Shown in pieces: positions 10,637 through 21,247 of a stretch of 64,000 nucleotides of DNA. Each line of letters starts with the position of its first letter. The stretch's first letter is position 1. The DNA is from Morinoia aosen. Its lineage: Eukaryota > Arthropoda > Malacostraca > Amphipoda > Talitridae. Made by a program: the position numbers and the translations under genes. The notes under the pieces were generated by a model that made no database searches, had not been told where the DNA came from, and saw only the letters and a list, made by a program, of their open reading frames with translations. The stretch is taken from assembly GCA_030386875.1 (NCBI GenBank), contig CM059562.1, forward strand, positions 45,777,757-45,841,756. The letters are read 5' to 3'.

Positions 10637-11288
10637 TTAAGCTGGCCACACACTAGCATATCTGATCGGTCATGACCAACAGATATGGATTGCTGCAGAT
10701 GAAATCTGTCGCTCTATTCGCCACTAACTGCAGCGACTATAACTGTAACTCCAGTGCGTGTTCAGCAGTGGTAGCAGGCGGATATGAGATAACCAGCCAT
10801 GGACGACAAGAAAAAGCTTTAGCAAGCTTGGTGCTATCAAGTGCTATGAAGCCCAGAAAGCGGAAACGATCGCGTTGGTCAAAGGAATGGCTTAAAAAAG
10901 AAAAGAATTTTCTCATATGACGCTTCTAAAAGAATTAAAAGAAAATAACCCAGATGATTTTAGAAATTATTTGCGAATGTCCGATAAGGTATTCCAAGAA
11001 ATACATACCACTATTGCCCCATTCATACAAAAGAAAGATACGATGCTCAGAAAGGCATAAGTTCTGTGGTAGAGGGAAAGAACTGTCACATTTGCCCATA
11101 CACTGGGCGATAAAATCAGCAGGCGGGTAAGGAATTCCAACACGATGGAAGATCGAAATGAGTGATTTGATATGCCAGACTTTATCTGTATCACCCCACA
11201 CACTGGCAGATATTTGAACGATTTGGTCTGTACAGATCAAATCGGCAGAAACTGACCGATCAAATATGCTAGTGTGTGTCCAGCTTTA
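10637..11288 (+). mobile_element. PIF/Harbinger deletion derivative with TTA duplication
   Basis: The element (10640-11285, 646 bp) begins AGCTGGCCACACACTAGCAT. Its end is the inverted form of nearly the same sequence, giving imperfect TIRs of about 30 bp. TTA stands on both sides (10637-10639 and 11286-11288), the target duplication typical of PIF/Harbinger. Inside is a transposase N-terminal fragment; the catalytic part is gone. It could only move with help from a full-length relative. Confidence 0.88.
10846..11060 (+). pseudogene. PIF/Harbinger transposase N-terminal fragment
   Basis: The reading frame shows RKRKRSRWSKEWLKKEKNF. After a one-base shift near 10910-10918 it continues with DDFRNYLRMSDKVFQEI and APFIQKKDTMLR. 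That order of basic WxKxWL block, DDFRNYLRM block and IxPxIxKKDTxxR block is characteristic of HARBI1-like transposases upstream of the DDE nuclease. The DDE domain is absent, removed by the internal deletion. The surrounding TIRs and TTA duplication fit this identity. Confidence 0.82.
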
Positions 11289-11825
11289 AAGAAATGTCAT
11301 CATCATAATTAATTCAGAAGATTATGCTCAATCTAATGATGAATTTGAATTAGTTGGTCATAATTTTCCACTTTACAAAATCATTTCAGTTCATCATGTG
11401 TTAAAGTAGTAATAAAATCACTCAGCATCTTCTTATCAAAACAATAACAAATTTAAAAAAATTCTCTAACTCTGTTGTCTATAAGAAGCGACATTCCAAT
11501 GCACAAACATGTTCAGGCTAAAATTATACAGAAAACTTTTTTCAGTCATATTGATAAAATACAAATCTAATACTCAAAACTAAATCAGACAAAGTAATAA
11601 TGTTGGAAATGACAACACAAGAAAATGACTAGAAACTAAATTTGTACCACAGCAATATGTACTACTATTGTAAGATTAGATAACAGTATCAACATATTTT
11701 TAGTATTAGTTTAATTTTAAAAATGTCAGGTATATTTTAAAACAGATCAAATTAAATTTAGAAAAGCTTACATTTCTAAAATTGTTTACCTATATTTACC
11801 TATACCTATGTACTTGACCTTTTAT
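11289..11825. other. AT-rich DNA, nothing recognised
   Basis: No gene or repeat is visible before the minisatellite begins. Confidence 0.4.
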
Positions 11826-12438
11826 AAATTAAAGTTGACCTTTCTTATATCAAAATTGGGTGCTTTAAATTAAAGTTGAGGTTTTTAAATTGAACTTGAG
11901 CTTTTTTAAATAGATCTTGATGTTTTTTAAAATTGAACTTGACATTTTTAAATAACCTGAGCATTCTTAAATCAAACTTGAGCATTTTTAAATCAAACTT
12001 GAGCATTTTTAAATTGAACTTGAGGTTTTTCAAATTGAACTTGAGGTTTTTCAAATTGAACTTGAGGTTTTAAAATTGAACTTGAGGTTTTTCAAATTGT
12101 ACTTGAGGTTTTTCAAATTGAACTTGAGGTTTTTCAAATTGAACTTGAGGATTTTTCAAATTGAACTTCAGATTTTTCAAATTGAACTTGAGGTTTTCAA
12201 ATTGAATTTAAAGTTTTCAAATTGAACTTAGGGCTTTCAAATTGAACGTAGGGTTTTCAAATTGAACTTAGGGTTTTCAAATTGAATTTAGGGTTCTCAA
12301 ATTGAACTTTAGGTTTTTGAAATTAAATGTGACCTAGTTATAAAACCTGAGCTTTTTGAAAAAAACGAGCTTTTTAAATAAGACCCGAGCTTTTTTAAAT
12401 GAGACCCGAGCTTTTTTAAATGAGACCCGAGCTTTTTT
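11826..12438. repeat. 21-bp minisatellite, left block
   Basis: Tandem copies of a 21-bp unit. The early copies read as variants of aaattgaacttgaggtttttc and are strongly diverged. The last few (from about 12350) approach the right-block form gagacccgagcttttttaaat. About 28 units. The gradient suggests older copies at the left and recent amplification to the right. Confidence 0.85.
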
Positions 12439-12812
12439 GGACAATATTTATTTTTTGTCAGGCAAGAAAATTAATAATTTGGGGGCAAATAATCAATAAA
12501 GGAACACATTTAATAACCTTTTACAGGAATGACATTCTGCCCGCTGATGCGTTATTTTTGAATAATTGTACTTTGAAGTTGGCGCCGGCGCGCGCGCGCC
12601 GGAGCCGTTATTTAGTTAATAAGGGTAGTTAACCCCCTATTACAAACGTAAAGAGGTTGGGTCGTGAGGGTTAGCCACAGTTCTTATAGCGATAATTATA
12701 AATAAAGCTTCTAACCCACCCATTAGGGTGACGACCGCAATCTTGTTTACATCGGATCCAAGATGGCGGCGCCCATAATGGTCGCCTGCCTGACCTAAAG
12801 TAAATATTGACC
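12439..12812. mobile_element. Small TIR element W2 inserted in the minisatellite
   Basis: A 374-bp segment interrupts the 21-bp array. Its ends are imperfect inverted repeats (GGACAATATTTA at the left; the right end inverted reads GGTCAATATTTA). Both sides carry the same 8 bases, GCTTTTTT (12431-12438 and 12813-12820), although the array unit itself contains this word, so the duplication is not independent proof. Internally it shares two blocks with W1 at 32.7-33.4 kb: the gaatgacattctg..gctgatgcgtta block and the module at about 12632-12712. It carries a CG palindrome at 12581-12602. No coding capacity. Confidence 0.75.
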
Positions 12813-13700
12813 GCTTTTTTAAATGAGACCCGAGCATTTTTAAATGAGATCCGAGCTTTTTTAAATGAAACCCGAGCTTTTTTATATGAAACCCGAGCTT
12901 TTTTAAATGAGACCCGAGCTTTTTCAAATGAGACCCGAGCTTTTTTAAATGAGACCCGAGCTTTTTTAAATGAGACCCGATCTTTTTTAAATGAGACCCG
13001 ATCTTTTTTAAATGAGACCCGAGCTTTTTTAAATGAGACCCGAGCTTTTTTAAATGAGACCCGAGCTTTTTTAAATGAGACCCGAGCTTTTTTAAATGAA
13101 ACTCGAGCTTTTTTAAATTAGACCTGAGCTTTTTTAAATGAGACCTGAGCTTTTTTAAATGAGACCCGAGCTTTTTTAAATGAGACCCGAGCTTTTTCAA
13201 ATGAGACCCGAGCTTCTTGAAATGAGACCCGAGCTTCTTGAAACGAGACCCGAGCTTCTTGAAATGAGACCCGAGCTTCTTGAAATGAGACCCGAGCTTC
13301 TTGAAATGAGACCCGAGCTTCTTGAAATGAGACCCGAGCTTTTTGAAATGAGACCCGAGCTATTTGAAATGAGACCCGAGCTTTTTGAAATGAGATCCGA
13401 GCTTTTTGAAATGAGATCCGAGCTTTTTGAAATGAGACCCGAGCTTTTTGAAATGAGACCCGAGCTTTTTGAAATGAGACCCGAGCTTTTTGAAATGAGA
13501 CCCGAGCTTTTTGGAATGAGACCCGAGCTTTTTGGAATGAGACCCGAGCATCTTGGAATGAGACCCGAGCTTTTTGAAATGAGACCCGAGCTTTTTGAAA
13601 TGAGACCCGAGCTTCTTGAAACGAGACCCGAGCTTCTTGAAATGAGACCCGAGCTTCTCGAAATGAGACCCGAGCTTCTTGAAATAAAAATTGAGTTGTT
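12813..13700. repeat. 21-bp minisatellite, right block
   Basis: About 42 near-identical tandem units of gagacccgagcttttttaaat, with later units carrying ctttttgaaat or cttcttgaaat. Since 21 is divisible by three and the unit lacks stops in several frames, long frames (up to 199 residues) appear on both strands. They are periodic artefacts, not genes. Confidence 0.92.
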
Positions 13701-14653
13701 TAAATCTAAGGTAAAAAGATGTCACACCAGTACCCAATACTGTGGTACAAATTTTGCTTTCAATCATTTTCTAGTGTAGTCATTTTAAAAATTTTCCCCC
13801 TGTGTGGTGTAGCTTTGAGTATTAGATTTGCATTTTATCATTGTGCCTCTGTTTTTATATGTATTTTCAGCCTGAAGATGACGTTTGTACATCCAAACAT
13901 TGCTACAGAGTTAGTGAATATTTCAACTGTTGACAGTGGACCATTTAAAATATGTAAAGTGAATTTCTTACCACTGTTCTTTCTGTGATGTTTTGGAAAG
14001 ATTGTGTTGAGAAGTTGGAAAAGAAATAATCTAGTTTTTCACATATGCCCTGATGTACTTGGTAATGTCTGCAAACCTTGTGTTAATGATTGATCAATTT
14101 CAGAATCATCCAATAATGGAAATGAAGGGAACAGCTCTTAGTTCCCTCTAATTCTTAATCACATCCTGATAAACGCTTAAACTTGTTCAGTAAATCTGTT
14201 TCATTCAACAGTCGAAATTCAATGTGATACTCCCATTGAAAACAGCCCCGAGTCAATAAAACTTTGGAAACTCAGTAAGTGAAATCCATCTAGATTTGCT
14301 TCAGTCTGGAGCTAGAGACAAAAGTTATTTTCATGCAATTCCTCCAATGAAGCCTTTGCTGATACCTCAAGTAAACTAAGACCTGTCATGATGAAATGTG
14401 AAGTATTTAATTCTTATGATTCAGTACTAATGCCTTGTGTTGATTATTGGACATTCCTTTCATTCCAACAACAGGGTGTCTACTAGGTAGTAAAGTAGTA
14501 AAAAGTAGAAAAATTTGAAAAGCAGCAAAAAAGGTAGTGAAATTTGCCTTGGGGGTCTATTTTACCTGTCAGGGTTGTAGAAAATTGTGAAGTGGGATAA
14601 TTCACTGAAAATGGAAATTAAAGTAAATATATATATATTTATTATATTATTAC

Positions 14654-14689
<36 letters not shown>

Positions 14690-15727
14690 TTTGAAGATTT
14701 TTAAAAATTCATTTCTCTCAGAATCATATATTTACTACATTTTATGGGAAATATTCCTGTTAAGGGATTGGACAATTCCGCGGTGTCCACTCGTTTCCAG
14801 TCAGTTTATTTATTTTTGCCTAGGATGAGCTGTTGCTCTCATTGTTGAAAGATATTAAGACAGGGTCTTTGTCAAACATTTGTTAGGGTCTATTTGGGAA
14901 GGGGTACATGAAAAATAAGTGTATTTTTTACAATTATGCATTGGATGCTTCATATAGTAATAAGTATTTAATTTAGTATTATTTTATGTATTAAGCTTGA
15001 ATTTATTTTATCCATGTTATTGCATTTATTACTGACTCAAACTACTCATTATAGGACGATTTCTTACATCCAGGAATTTAGGACAACATTCACCCTGCAG
15101 GAGACACCCTGTTTGTTTGAATTATTTTAATGTTTCTTTGTAAATATAAATATTTGAAATGAATTTCCTTCTAATGAGGAACATATAACACTGTATATTT
15201 ATTTCCAGAATTACTTTCCAGGAATATTGTGTGTGGAATAAATTTGGAAATTCTAATTTTGTTTAACAATAAGGATAGACATAAAAATTAATTACTGAAA
15301 TGACATCAAAGATACCAGTTTCCAATTGCATGCAGTAGGCAACATGGGTAAAATCATTGAAAAAATCTGTGAAAATGTAAAGTTTTTCAGTGACAGCACA
15401 CATAAAACTTTCCATTACCAGAATGAATAACACATATTACGCTGTGATGGCTCTCTTTGCAGTACCTACCCTCAGAGGCTATGAATTATTGCACAAAGGC
15501 TGGACTGACTGGCCTATCCACCGTTTATATAGAATTTAACATTCCATGAAAACTTTCCTGCGGAGGTAAAACCGGCATGAATCTCGATCCTACTTAGATG
15601 ACTAAATGTCCTGGTCATTCATTATTCAGTATTATTCATTCTCTTTGCAATTGGGCAGTTACCAGAATGGGGTGTGCATTTGATTTCGATTTATTGCACA
15701 CAATTACATTCTCTATTTAATTTCTAG
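13701..15727. other. AT-rich DNA with one (TA)n tract
   Basis: No gene supported. The small frame at 13719-13988 has no motif. A TA dinucleotide microsatellite lies at about 14624-14686. Confidence 0.45.
14624..14686. repeat. TA dinucleotide microsatellite
   Basis: Alternating ta/at tracts, interrupted by tttattatattattacaa, with a pure (ta)n run of about 28 bases at the right. Confidence 0.85.
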
Positions 15728-15878
15728 ATGACGGAGCCTCAGCGATGTGTGAGCGTCAGTCTGCATGTCACCAGCTCATCATGACGTCATTACGGTGGTG
15801 TGGCCTTGGAAATGTCCTACTCTGGGTTAGAACAAACTCATCAACGGACGGAAATCTCTTTCAAGGAGCATTCCACCT
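15728..15878 (+). other. Candidate host exon (weak)
   Basis: The stretch is bounded by a splice-acceptor-like tttaatttctag and a donor-like gtgagt at 15879-15884. One frame is open for about 50 codons with balanced composition (begins DGASAMCERQ). I recognise no domain. It may belong with the candidate 3' exon at 17199, but phases do not join simply. This is inference from splice-like signals only. Confidence 0.2.
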
Positions 15879-15928
15879 GTGAGTTGAAATAAGGTTCGTG
15901 TAAGCTCATACAGTTCTTTTCGTTCATT

Positions 15929-16302
15929 AACTAATATCTTTCCCCTCTGGGGGATACAACTATTGTATCTATGAGAATTAACACTCCCATGGGGAAAATG
16001 TGTGAGGGCCCGAGCTGAGAATTACGAAGGCCTTTTTTTGTTGGAATAGAATGTTCTTGTTATGTTAAAGACCAGTTTTTCGTTCACTACTGTCTTGTAT
16101 TTCTGCATCTACTACTGTCTTCTTCAACTTTTATCTTGTTTCATGAACTTCTTTCTCAACTTACTGTTTCCATGTCCCTTCTGCATAGATTCCGCGTTCC
16201 TCTATCTCCTTACTAAACGGTGCCTCCCGTCTCCCTCTCATCGAAACGCTATTTTTAGCTGCTGGGGAGTCTTAAACTAACATGTTACCTAACTAATATC
16301 TT
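15929..16302 (+). mobile_element. SINE-like retroposon, copy 1
   Basis: The element (15941-16290) starts with a small GC hairpin (cccctctggggg), then gatacaactattgtatc, then a cgagct(g/a)agag block and a pyrimidine-rich body. It ends with cttaaacta and a taacta-like tail. AACTAATATCTT (12 bp) stands on both sides (15929-15940, 16291-16302), indicating target-primed insertion. No coding frame. No tRNA A/B promoter boxes were recognised. Confidence 0.75.
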
Positions 16303-16324
16303 ATATAGCATTCCGTTATAGTAA

Positions 16325-16680
16325 TACCCCTTCCGGGGGATACGACTAATGAATATTTGGGAATTAGCACTCCCAGGGCGAAAATGTGACGGCCCGAGCT
16401 AAGAGCTAGTTAGGCCTTCTGTTTGTTGAACTATAATGCTTTTGTTATGTTAAGGACCTTTTTTCTCTGTTTACTGCTGTCCTGTTTTTCAGCACTTACT
16501 ACTTTCTTCTTGAACTTAGATCTTTTTTCGTGAACGTCTTACTCAACTTATTGTTTCTATGCTTCTGCTGCATAGATTCCGCGTTCCCTTAACTACATAC
16601 TAAATGGTGCCTTCCTCCTTCCTCTCTTTGGATCGCATTTATTTTTCTGTGGATAGGAAGGCTTAAACTAACTAATAATT
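16325..16680 (+). mobile_element. SINE-like retroposon, copy 2
   Basis: Same family and orientation as copy 1 and only about 25 bases downstream of its right duplication. It starts ccccttccgggggatac and ends ggcttaaactaactaataa. Body blocks (ggcccgagct, ctttgttgaac, gattccgcgttcc, taaatggtgcc) align throughout. The target duplication is not clear here. Confidence 0.72.
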
Positions 16681-16699
16681 ATCTTTCGTCATAGGAATG

Positions 16700-17198
16700 C
16701 AAATAAAGGGATTTATTGATACAAATTTTATGAAACGAATACTGGCAGATCTGTTGCAACGTTTGAAAGCGTATTAGCATTGCAGTGGGCAGAATCGATA
16801 ATTTAATGCTATCATGAATAATCTGTTTTTTCGTTCATGAATTGGTTATTCTTCAGTATATATGAGCATAGCATGGACGTCAGTCCTCAATGTTACGTTT
16901 TAATGTCAGTTTGTTTTATCCACAGAATATCATTTGGTTCAAATTCAAAAGCCAAGTGGGTTCAAAGTTTTCTATAAAAATAAATTATCAATAACTTAAC
17001 GCCCAGTTGTCCAATAGGTTACCGATATCAAGTGTTGTATTCAGGGTTGGGATAATTCACTTATTCTCTGATTGCAGCCAAAGCCAGATGGGCCAAATGT
17101 TGCGATCACAAGTAGAGCTAGCTTGGCTTGCTCCGAACAGTCATTTGGCAAATGGTAATTTTTTTTTTCATTTTCACAGTCAATATTTACTAATGTAG
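16700..17198. other. Spacer between SINE copies, no gene seen
   Basis: AT-rich DNA. A polypyrimidine tract ending ttttcacag at 17161-17179 resembles a splice acceptor. Confidence 0.35.
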
Positions 17199-17321
17199 TT
17201 CAATTTATCAGATGCTTTAGCTGCAGTCGGGTATGATGAAGATAAGAAACTGAAGGCGTCAGCCATCCAAGGGGCCCTGCGTCGTTGCAACGATTGGGCT
17301 GGCTTAGAGACGACGGATTGA
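17199..17321 (+). other. Candidate 3' coding exon (weak)
   Basis: A frame of about 40 codons ends in TGA at 17319-17321 and reads DALAAVGYDEDKKLKASAIQ, then GALRRCNDWAGLETTD. Its composition is protein-like (balanced charge, few rare codons), unlike the AT-rich noise around it. It follows a pyrimidine tract and possible acceptors at 17198 or 17211. I do not recognise the protein. It could be a host terminal exon or a piece of a transposon gene. Confidence 0.28.
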
Positions 17322-18233
17322 ATCAGAAAAGTGGATGGACGAAATCAGTCTACTTTCTTCTTCATCGCTTACTTGACCGCCTCTCAGTCCCCTTATTTGC
17401 TAGCTCCGTCGACATCAGGTCATGATGCTCCTCCCTTACGCTGAGTTTCAAGGGAGGGTGCTTTCCTCGGGGCAACGCCCTTTCTCCCTCCCCGCCTCTT
17501 CAAAAAACTCCTAAACCCCAGATCTAATGCCTCTCACCCGTTGCCCATGCGTGTCGTCGCTGCCAACCACCATGCTGGAAAAACTCATGAGCGACTGACC
17601 AGTGTTGCCAATTTAGCAGATTTTTAGCTAGTTCTAGAGTATTGAGATTCCTTCTAGCTCCTAAAAGTCAGGATCTAGCTCTTGGTGGAAAATTTAGAGT
17701 ATTTGAAGTACGGTTTTGCTAAAATTTACCTACTCGCATATTTTAGGCGCAATTATTTATAATTATAGAAAAAAGTGTCGAACTAATGATATATTAATTT
17801 CTAATGGTCAAGTTCAGTACATGAAACGTTTATTTTTTTCGGCGACACATCATTCCATGTCAGCGGCAGCCAGTCATGGGTTGGTTGCGGTGAATAGCGC
17901 GTGCTAAAAAGTGTGGCGTAATCACTTGTGCTTAAGCAGTACACGCAATACTTTCGATAAAGTTAGAAATCTCTTCCTGAATTAAGAGGCTGGCTACTGC
18001 CTTATCATGCTGACGAAAGGCATATTGAGACTACTGTAAATGTATCATAAACGCAAAATTGTGTGCCCTAAAAAAATATGTGAGCCAAAAACACGAACAA
18101 TTTTCCGCATGTTGCCGGGAGTGTTCGTCAGTCAACCAAAAATTACAGCTTTTGATAAAGACGCAACAGAGTGCAGCAGAGGATAAATTATGTTTGCGTA
18201 TCGCAGAATATAGTCCCTTTGCAACTGCTGACC
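17322..18233. other. No gene recognised
   Basis: A GC-richer part (17380-17590) is followed by AT-rich DNA. Short open frames overlap on both strands at 18031-18289 and show no motif. Confidence 0.35.
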
Positions 18234-18618
18234 ATCTTTCGTGTGTGTCCCCATCATGGGGATACAATTATTGTATCCATGGAAACTAGCGCTCCCAGGG
18301 GACAATGTGAGGGCCCGAGCTGAGAGTTAGGTAGGCCTTCTTTTTGTTGAAATAAAATGTTTTTGTTAAGTTAAAGACCACCTTTTTTCGGTTCACTGCT
18401 GTCCTGTTTTTCATCACCTACTACAGTCTTCTTCAACTTTGATCTTGTTTCATAATCTTCCTTCCCAACTTACTTTTTCTATGCCTTTCTGCGTAGATCC
18501 CGCGTTTCCTTAACTCCATACTAAATGGTGCCTTCCTCCTTCCTCTCTTTGGATCGCATTTGTTGCTGGGTAGGGAGGCTACACCTAACGACCAATCTAA
18601 CTAATCTTTCGTGTGTGT
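18234..18618 (+). mobile_element. SINE-like retroposon, copy 3
   Basis: The element (18249-18603, 355 bp) is flanked by a perfect 15-bp duplication, ATCTTTCGTGTGTGT (18234-18248 and 18604-18618). This is the cleanest proof in the family of insertion by a LINE-type mechanism. It begins ccccatcatggggatac, keeps ggcccgagctgagagtta and ends cctaacgaccaatctaacta. Its length and duplication match the copy at 42.1 kb. Confidence 0.88.
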
Positions 18619-19410
18619 TGCAGTTCATTTACTGACTGTAAAACGGCACAGGGTATCAAACTTTATTTCACGAAGTCCATTGAAAGATTTGGGAATGTTC
18701 TTGCACTTCATTTTGTCAGTAAACTGTGTGCTGATAAATCTCAGAAAAGTTAAACATACTAATTGCTGAAAGCACTGATACATCAGATATTAAGTTACTT
18801 GGTGAGATATTTTAGCAAATCATTGGGGAAGGATGTTTCGACACAACTCGGTCCGATGCCTATGCCACACAATTCAATAGTCAGTATCTAATGCTTGAGC
18901 AAAAGACCCGCTCAGAAATGTTGATTTTATTGTTAAAGAAACCTTTAATAGATTCCCTCAATCAGCTAAAAAGCAAGCGCCTTATTCTGCCATAACTTCA
19001 ATGGAGAAAAATAAAAAAAACATTGAAGTAGCATGAAACAAACTGAGCTTGTTCTTTAGGTAGAAGTAACTGAATCCAGAAATGCATGCAGCAGGCAACA
19101 ATTAATTCAATCACGTTTCTTCCAAGGTGATGCATTGATTAGCATTGCCACCCTCAAACGCCGATGAAGGAACACTTTTTGTTAAATTAAATTAGTCCAT
19201 ACCTGCAAGTCCTTTTTAAAATGTTTAACGTGCTATGCTGACTTATTATTTGTTGTAATTTACTGTCTAAACAAAATATATCATTCAACAATTATCTAGT
19301 GGAATTCTGTTAAAAATCTAGCTCCTTGCTGCACTATAGAGTTGGCAACACTGCGACTCATTTTGTTGTTCATTTGTTTTATGATGTGAATGTCTTGTAA
19401 ATTAAGAATC
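18619..19410. other. AT-rich DNA, nothing recognised
   Basis: No continuous frame or repeat that I could support. Confidence 0.35.
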
Positions 19411-19659
19411 CTATAGAGCAGTGGTTCTTAACCTCTGGGTCGCGACCCAAAGTTGGGTCGCTAAGCCATTTCATTGGGTCGTTAAGCCATTTCATTGGGT
19501 CGTTAAGCCATTTCATTGGGACGTTAAGGGTTTGTGTAACCTATTTGTGTTAACCTAGAAGTAACCTGTTATCGAAAGAATAGTAATTTTGTGAATAAAA
19601 ATTTTTATTTGGGCTGATTTTGGGTCACAGCCAAAAGGTTAAGAACCACTGCTATAGAG
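19411..19659. mobile_element. hAT-type MITE with 8-bp duplication
   Basis: The element (19419-19651, 233 bp) has TIRs CAGTGGTTCTTAACCTCTGG and its imperfect inverse at the right end. CTATAGAG stands on both sides (19411-19418, 19652-19659), the 8-bp duplication of hAT elements. The left half contains about four tandem copies of a 21-bp unit (gggtcgttaagccatttcatt). It has no gene and would need a hAT transposase in trans. Confidence 0.92.
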
Positions 19660-20559
19660 AGTACGAACGTCGGAGCCGCATAGAAGCGGGAGGTGGAGTG
19701 TAACTTTTTCTGAAGAGGTATAGCTGTGGAGGATAATTCCGCCCTCTGCTACTTGCGCCCCGAAAGCATTAGTGCGGGCCCTGTCGTCTCCTCATCCCAA
19801 TTAAAGGACGAAGATGTGTAGTGGTTGAGAGGAATGCTCTTGTAGAAATTTGATGTCTAAGAATGGAAGTGTGCAAATTTAATTTAAAATTGGGAACATT
19901 TTCTTAGTAATCGGTTGCTTGAGAAGTCCTTTTGTGGTGGTGATGGTGGTGGTTAATTTTAAATGAAAGTTATTGCGTAGTGTTTGCAGTGGTGAATCTT
20001 ACAAACAACCAGTGATGGAATTCTTTGCGTGCCGAAGATATTTTTGTAAGAATTTATTTTAATAGTCAAATGACTGCTGTTGAAAATGAAATAAATATAT
20101 TTGTTGAACATCGGTATTGTTTTAAAACCTATTCATATATCAGTGGCTAATTTGAAATGACTATATTGTACTGTGAGACTTATCGTTATTGTCTCGTGTC
20201 CTACGATGAAGAAGACAATTTGAGCCCTCTTGCTGTAGCATTCATCTGCACCGCAGCTATTTTTTTCTAATAATGCATTGTTACTTGTTACAATAGGCCT
20301 CACCCTGTAATACTAATCTGTTCAATTATCGCAATTTGTAAGAAACTTGATGAAATGTAAAGACAGTATTAAAAAAATTTGTTGAATTTAAATATTTAAT
20401 CTCGGTGATTTTTGTGAAGTTTTCAAATTCACACTAATTGGACAGATGCGTTTCACGAGGTGTGGCTTATTGTTTTTGGGAGCAATTCGCAATTTTTGGG
20501 AAAAATCGTTGCATTGCTTATGAATCTACCGAAATATAGTGGTTAGAGTAGCCATTTTT
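19660..20559. other. No gene recognised
   Basis: AT-rich, with a short GC-richer part near 19730-19800. No motif. Confidence 0.35.
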
Positions 20560-20836
20560 AACGTTAACTTACCGGTAATTATCGTAAGTTTAGAACGAAG
20601 ACCGACAATACCAACCGTTTAACTACCGGTAATTTACTGGTTAATATCGTCGGTCTGCGTCCAAAATTTACGATAAAAACCGGTGATTTAACGTTAATCG
20701 GACGATAACATGAGACATTCGCGACACTGATTCCGACGATATATCGTCGGTTTATAGGAAGAATAAGATGATAATTACCGGCAAATTCGGACGTAAATTA
20801 TCGTCGGTCAGACGATAAATTTCTGACTGGGCGTAA
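20560..20836. repeat. Palindrome-rich segment (accggtaa / cgacgata words)
   Basis: The words accggtaa, ttatcgtc, gacgataa and their complements recur many times in both orientations over about 270 bases, so the segment can fold on itself repeatedly. It ends ctgactgggcg. It resembles the palindromic interior of a foldback or MITE, but I could not define paired ends. Confidence 0.5.
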
Positions 20837-20919
20837 GGGTTCGTGGAAAAGGGGGCTGTCTTCTGTGCAGCTACCTTTTTCCGGGACGCTAGCTTTTCTT
20901 CGCAGCTGCCCTTCCTGAG

Positions 20920-21212
20920 GTTCGTGTGGGTACCGCCTACGCCGTAATCAGTCCGCTAGGGCAACAGAAGTAAATTCTGTTAGTGCCGAACTACGGTGGT
21001 ACCGTCGTGTGTGTGGGGTGAGGTTTGTGTGGGTACCACCAGCTCCGTATTCAGTCCGCTAGGGCAACAGAAGTTATTTCTGTTTTGTGCCGAACTACGG
21101 TGGCACCGCTAAAGTGAGGTGTGTGTGTGTGGGTACCGCCTACGCCGTATTCAGTCCGCTAGGGCAACAGAAGTAAATTCCGTTTTGTGTCGAACTACGG
21201 CGGTACCGTTCG
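20920..21212. repeat. Tandem array, about 100 bp x 3, each unit self-complementary
   Basis: Units begin gggtacc at 20928, 21031 and 21131. Each carries cagtccgctagggcaacaga, then tgccgaactacggtgg and an inverted ggtacc at its end, so each can form a hairpin. A diverged fourth copy lies at about 21674-21735. Confidence 0.8.
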
Positions 21213-21247
21213 GAAGACGAGCAACTGTCTTCGCCAAGGAAGTTCAA

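Noticed and set aside
11826-13700. CRISPR-like array
   Set aside because: Repeats are directly adjacent without unique spacers, in a eukaryotic transposon-rich context.
12640-13779. Long repetitive frames on both strands (up to 199 residues)
   Set aside because: They are produced by the 21-bp tandem unit, whose length is a multiple of three and which lacks stops. No start context or unique domain is present.
16998-20838. ttaacgcccag at 16998 and ctgggcgtaa at 20829 as ends of one 3.8-kb element
   Set aside because: Only about 11 bases match and nothing inside supports a single element; the pairing could be chance.
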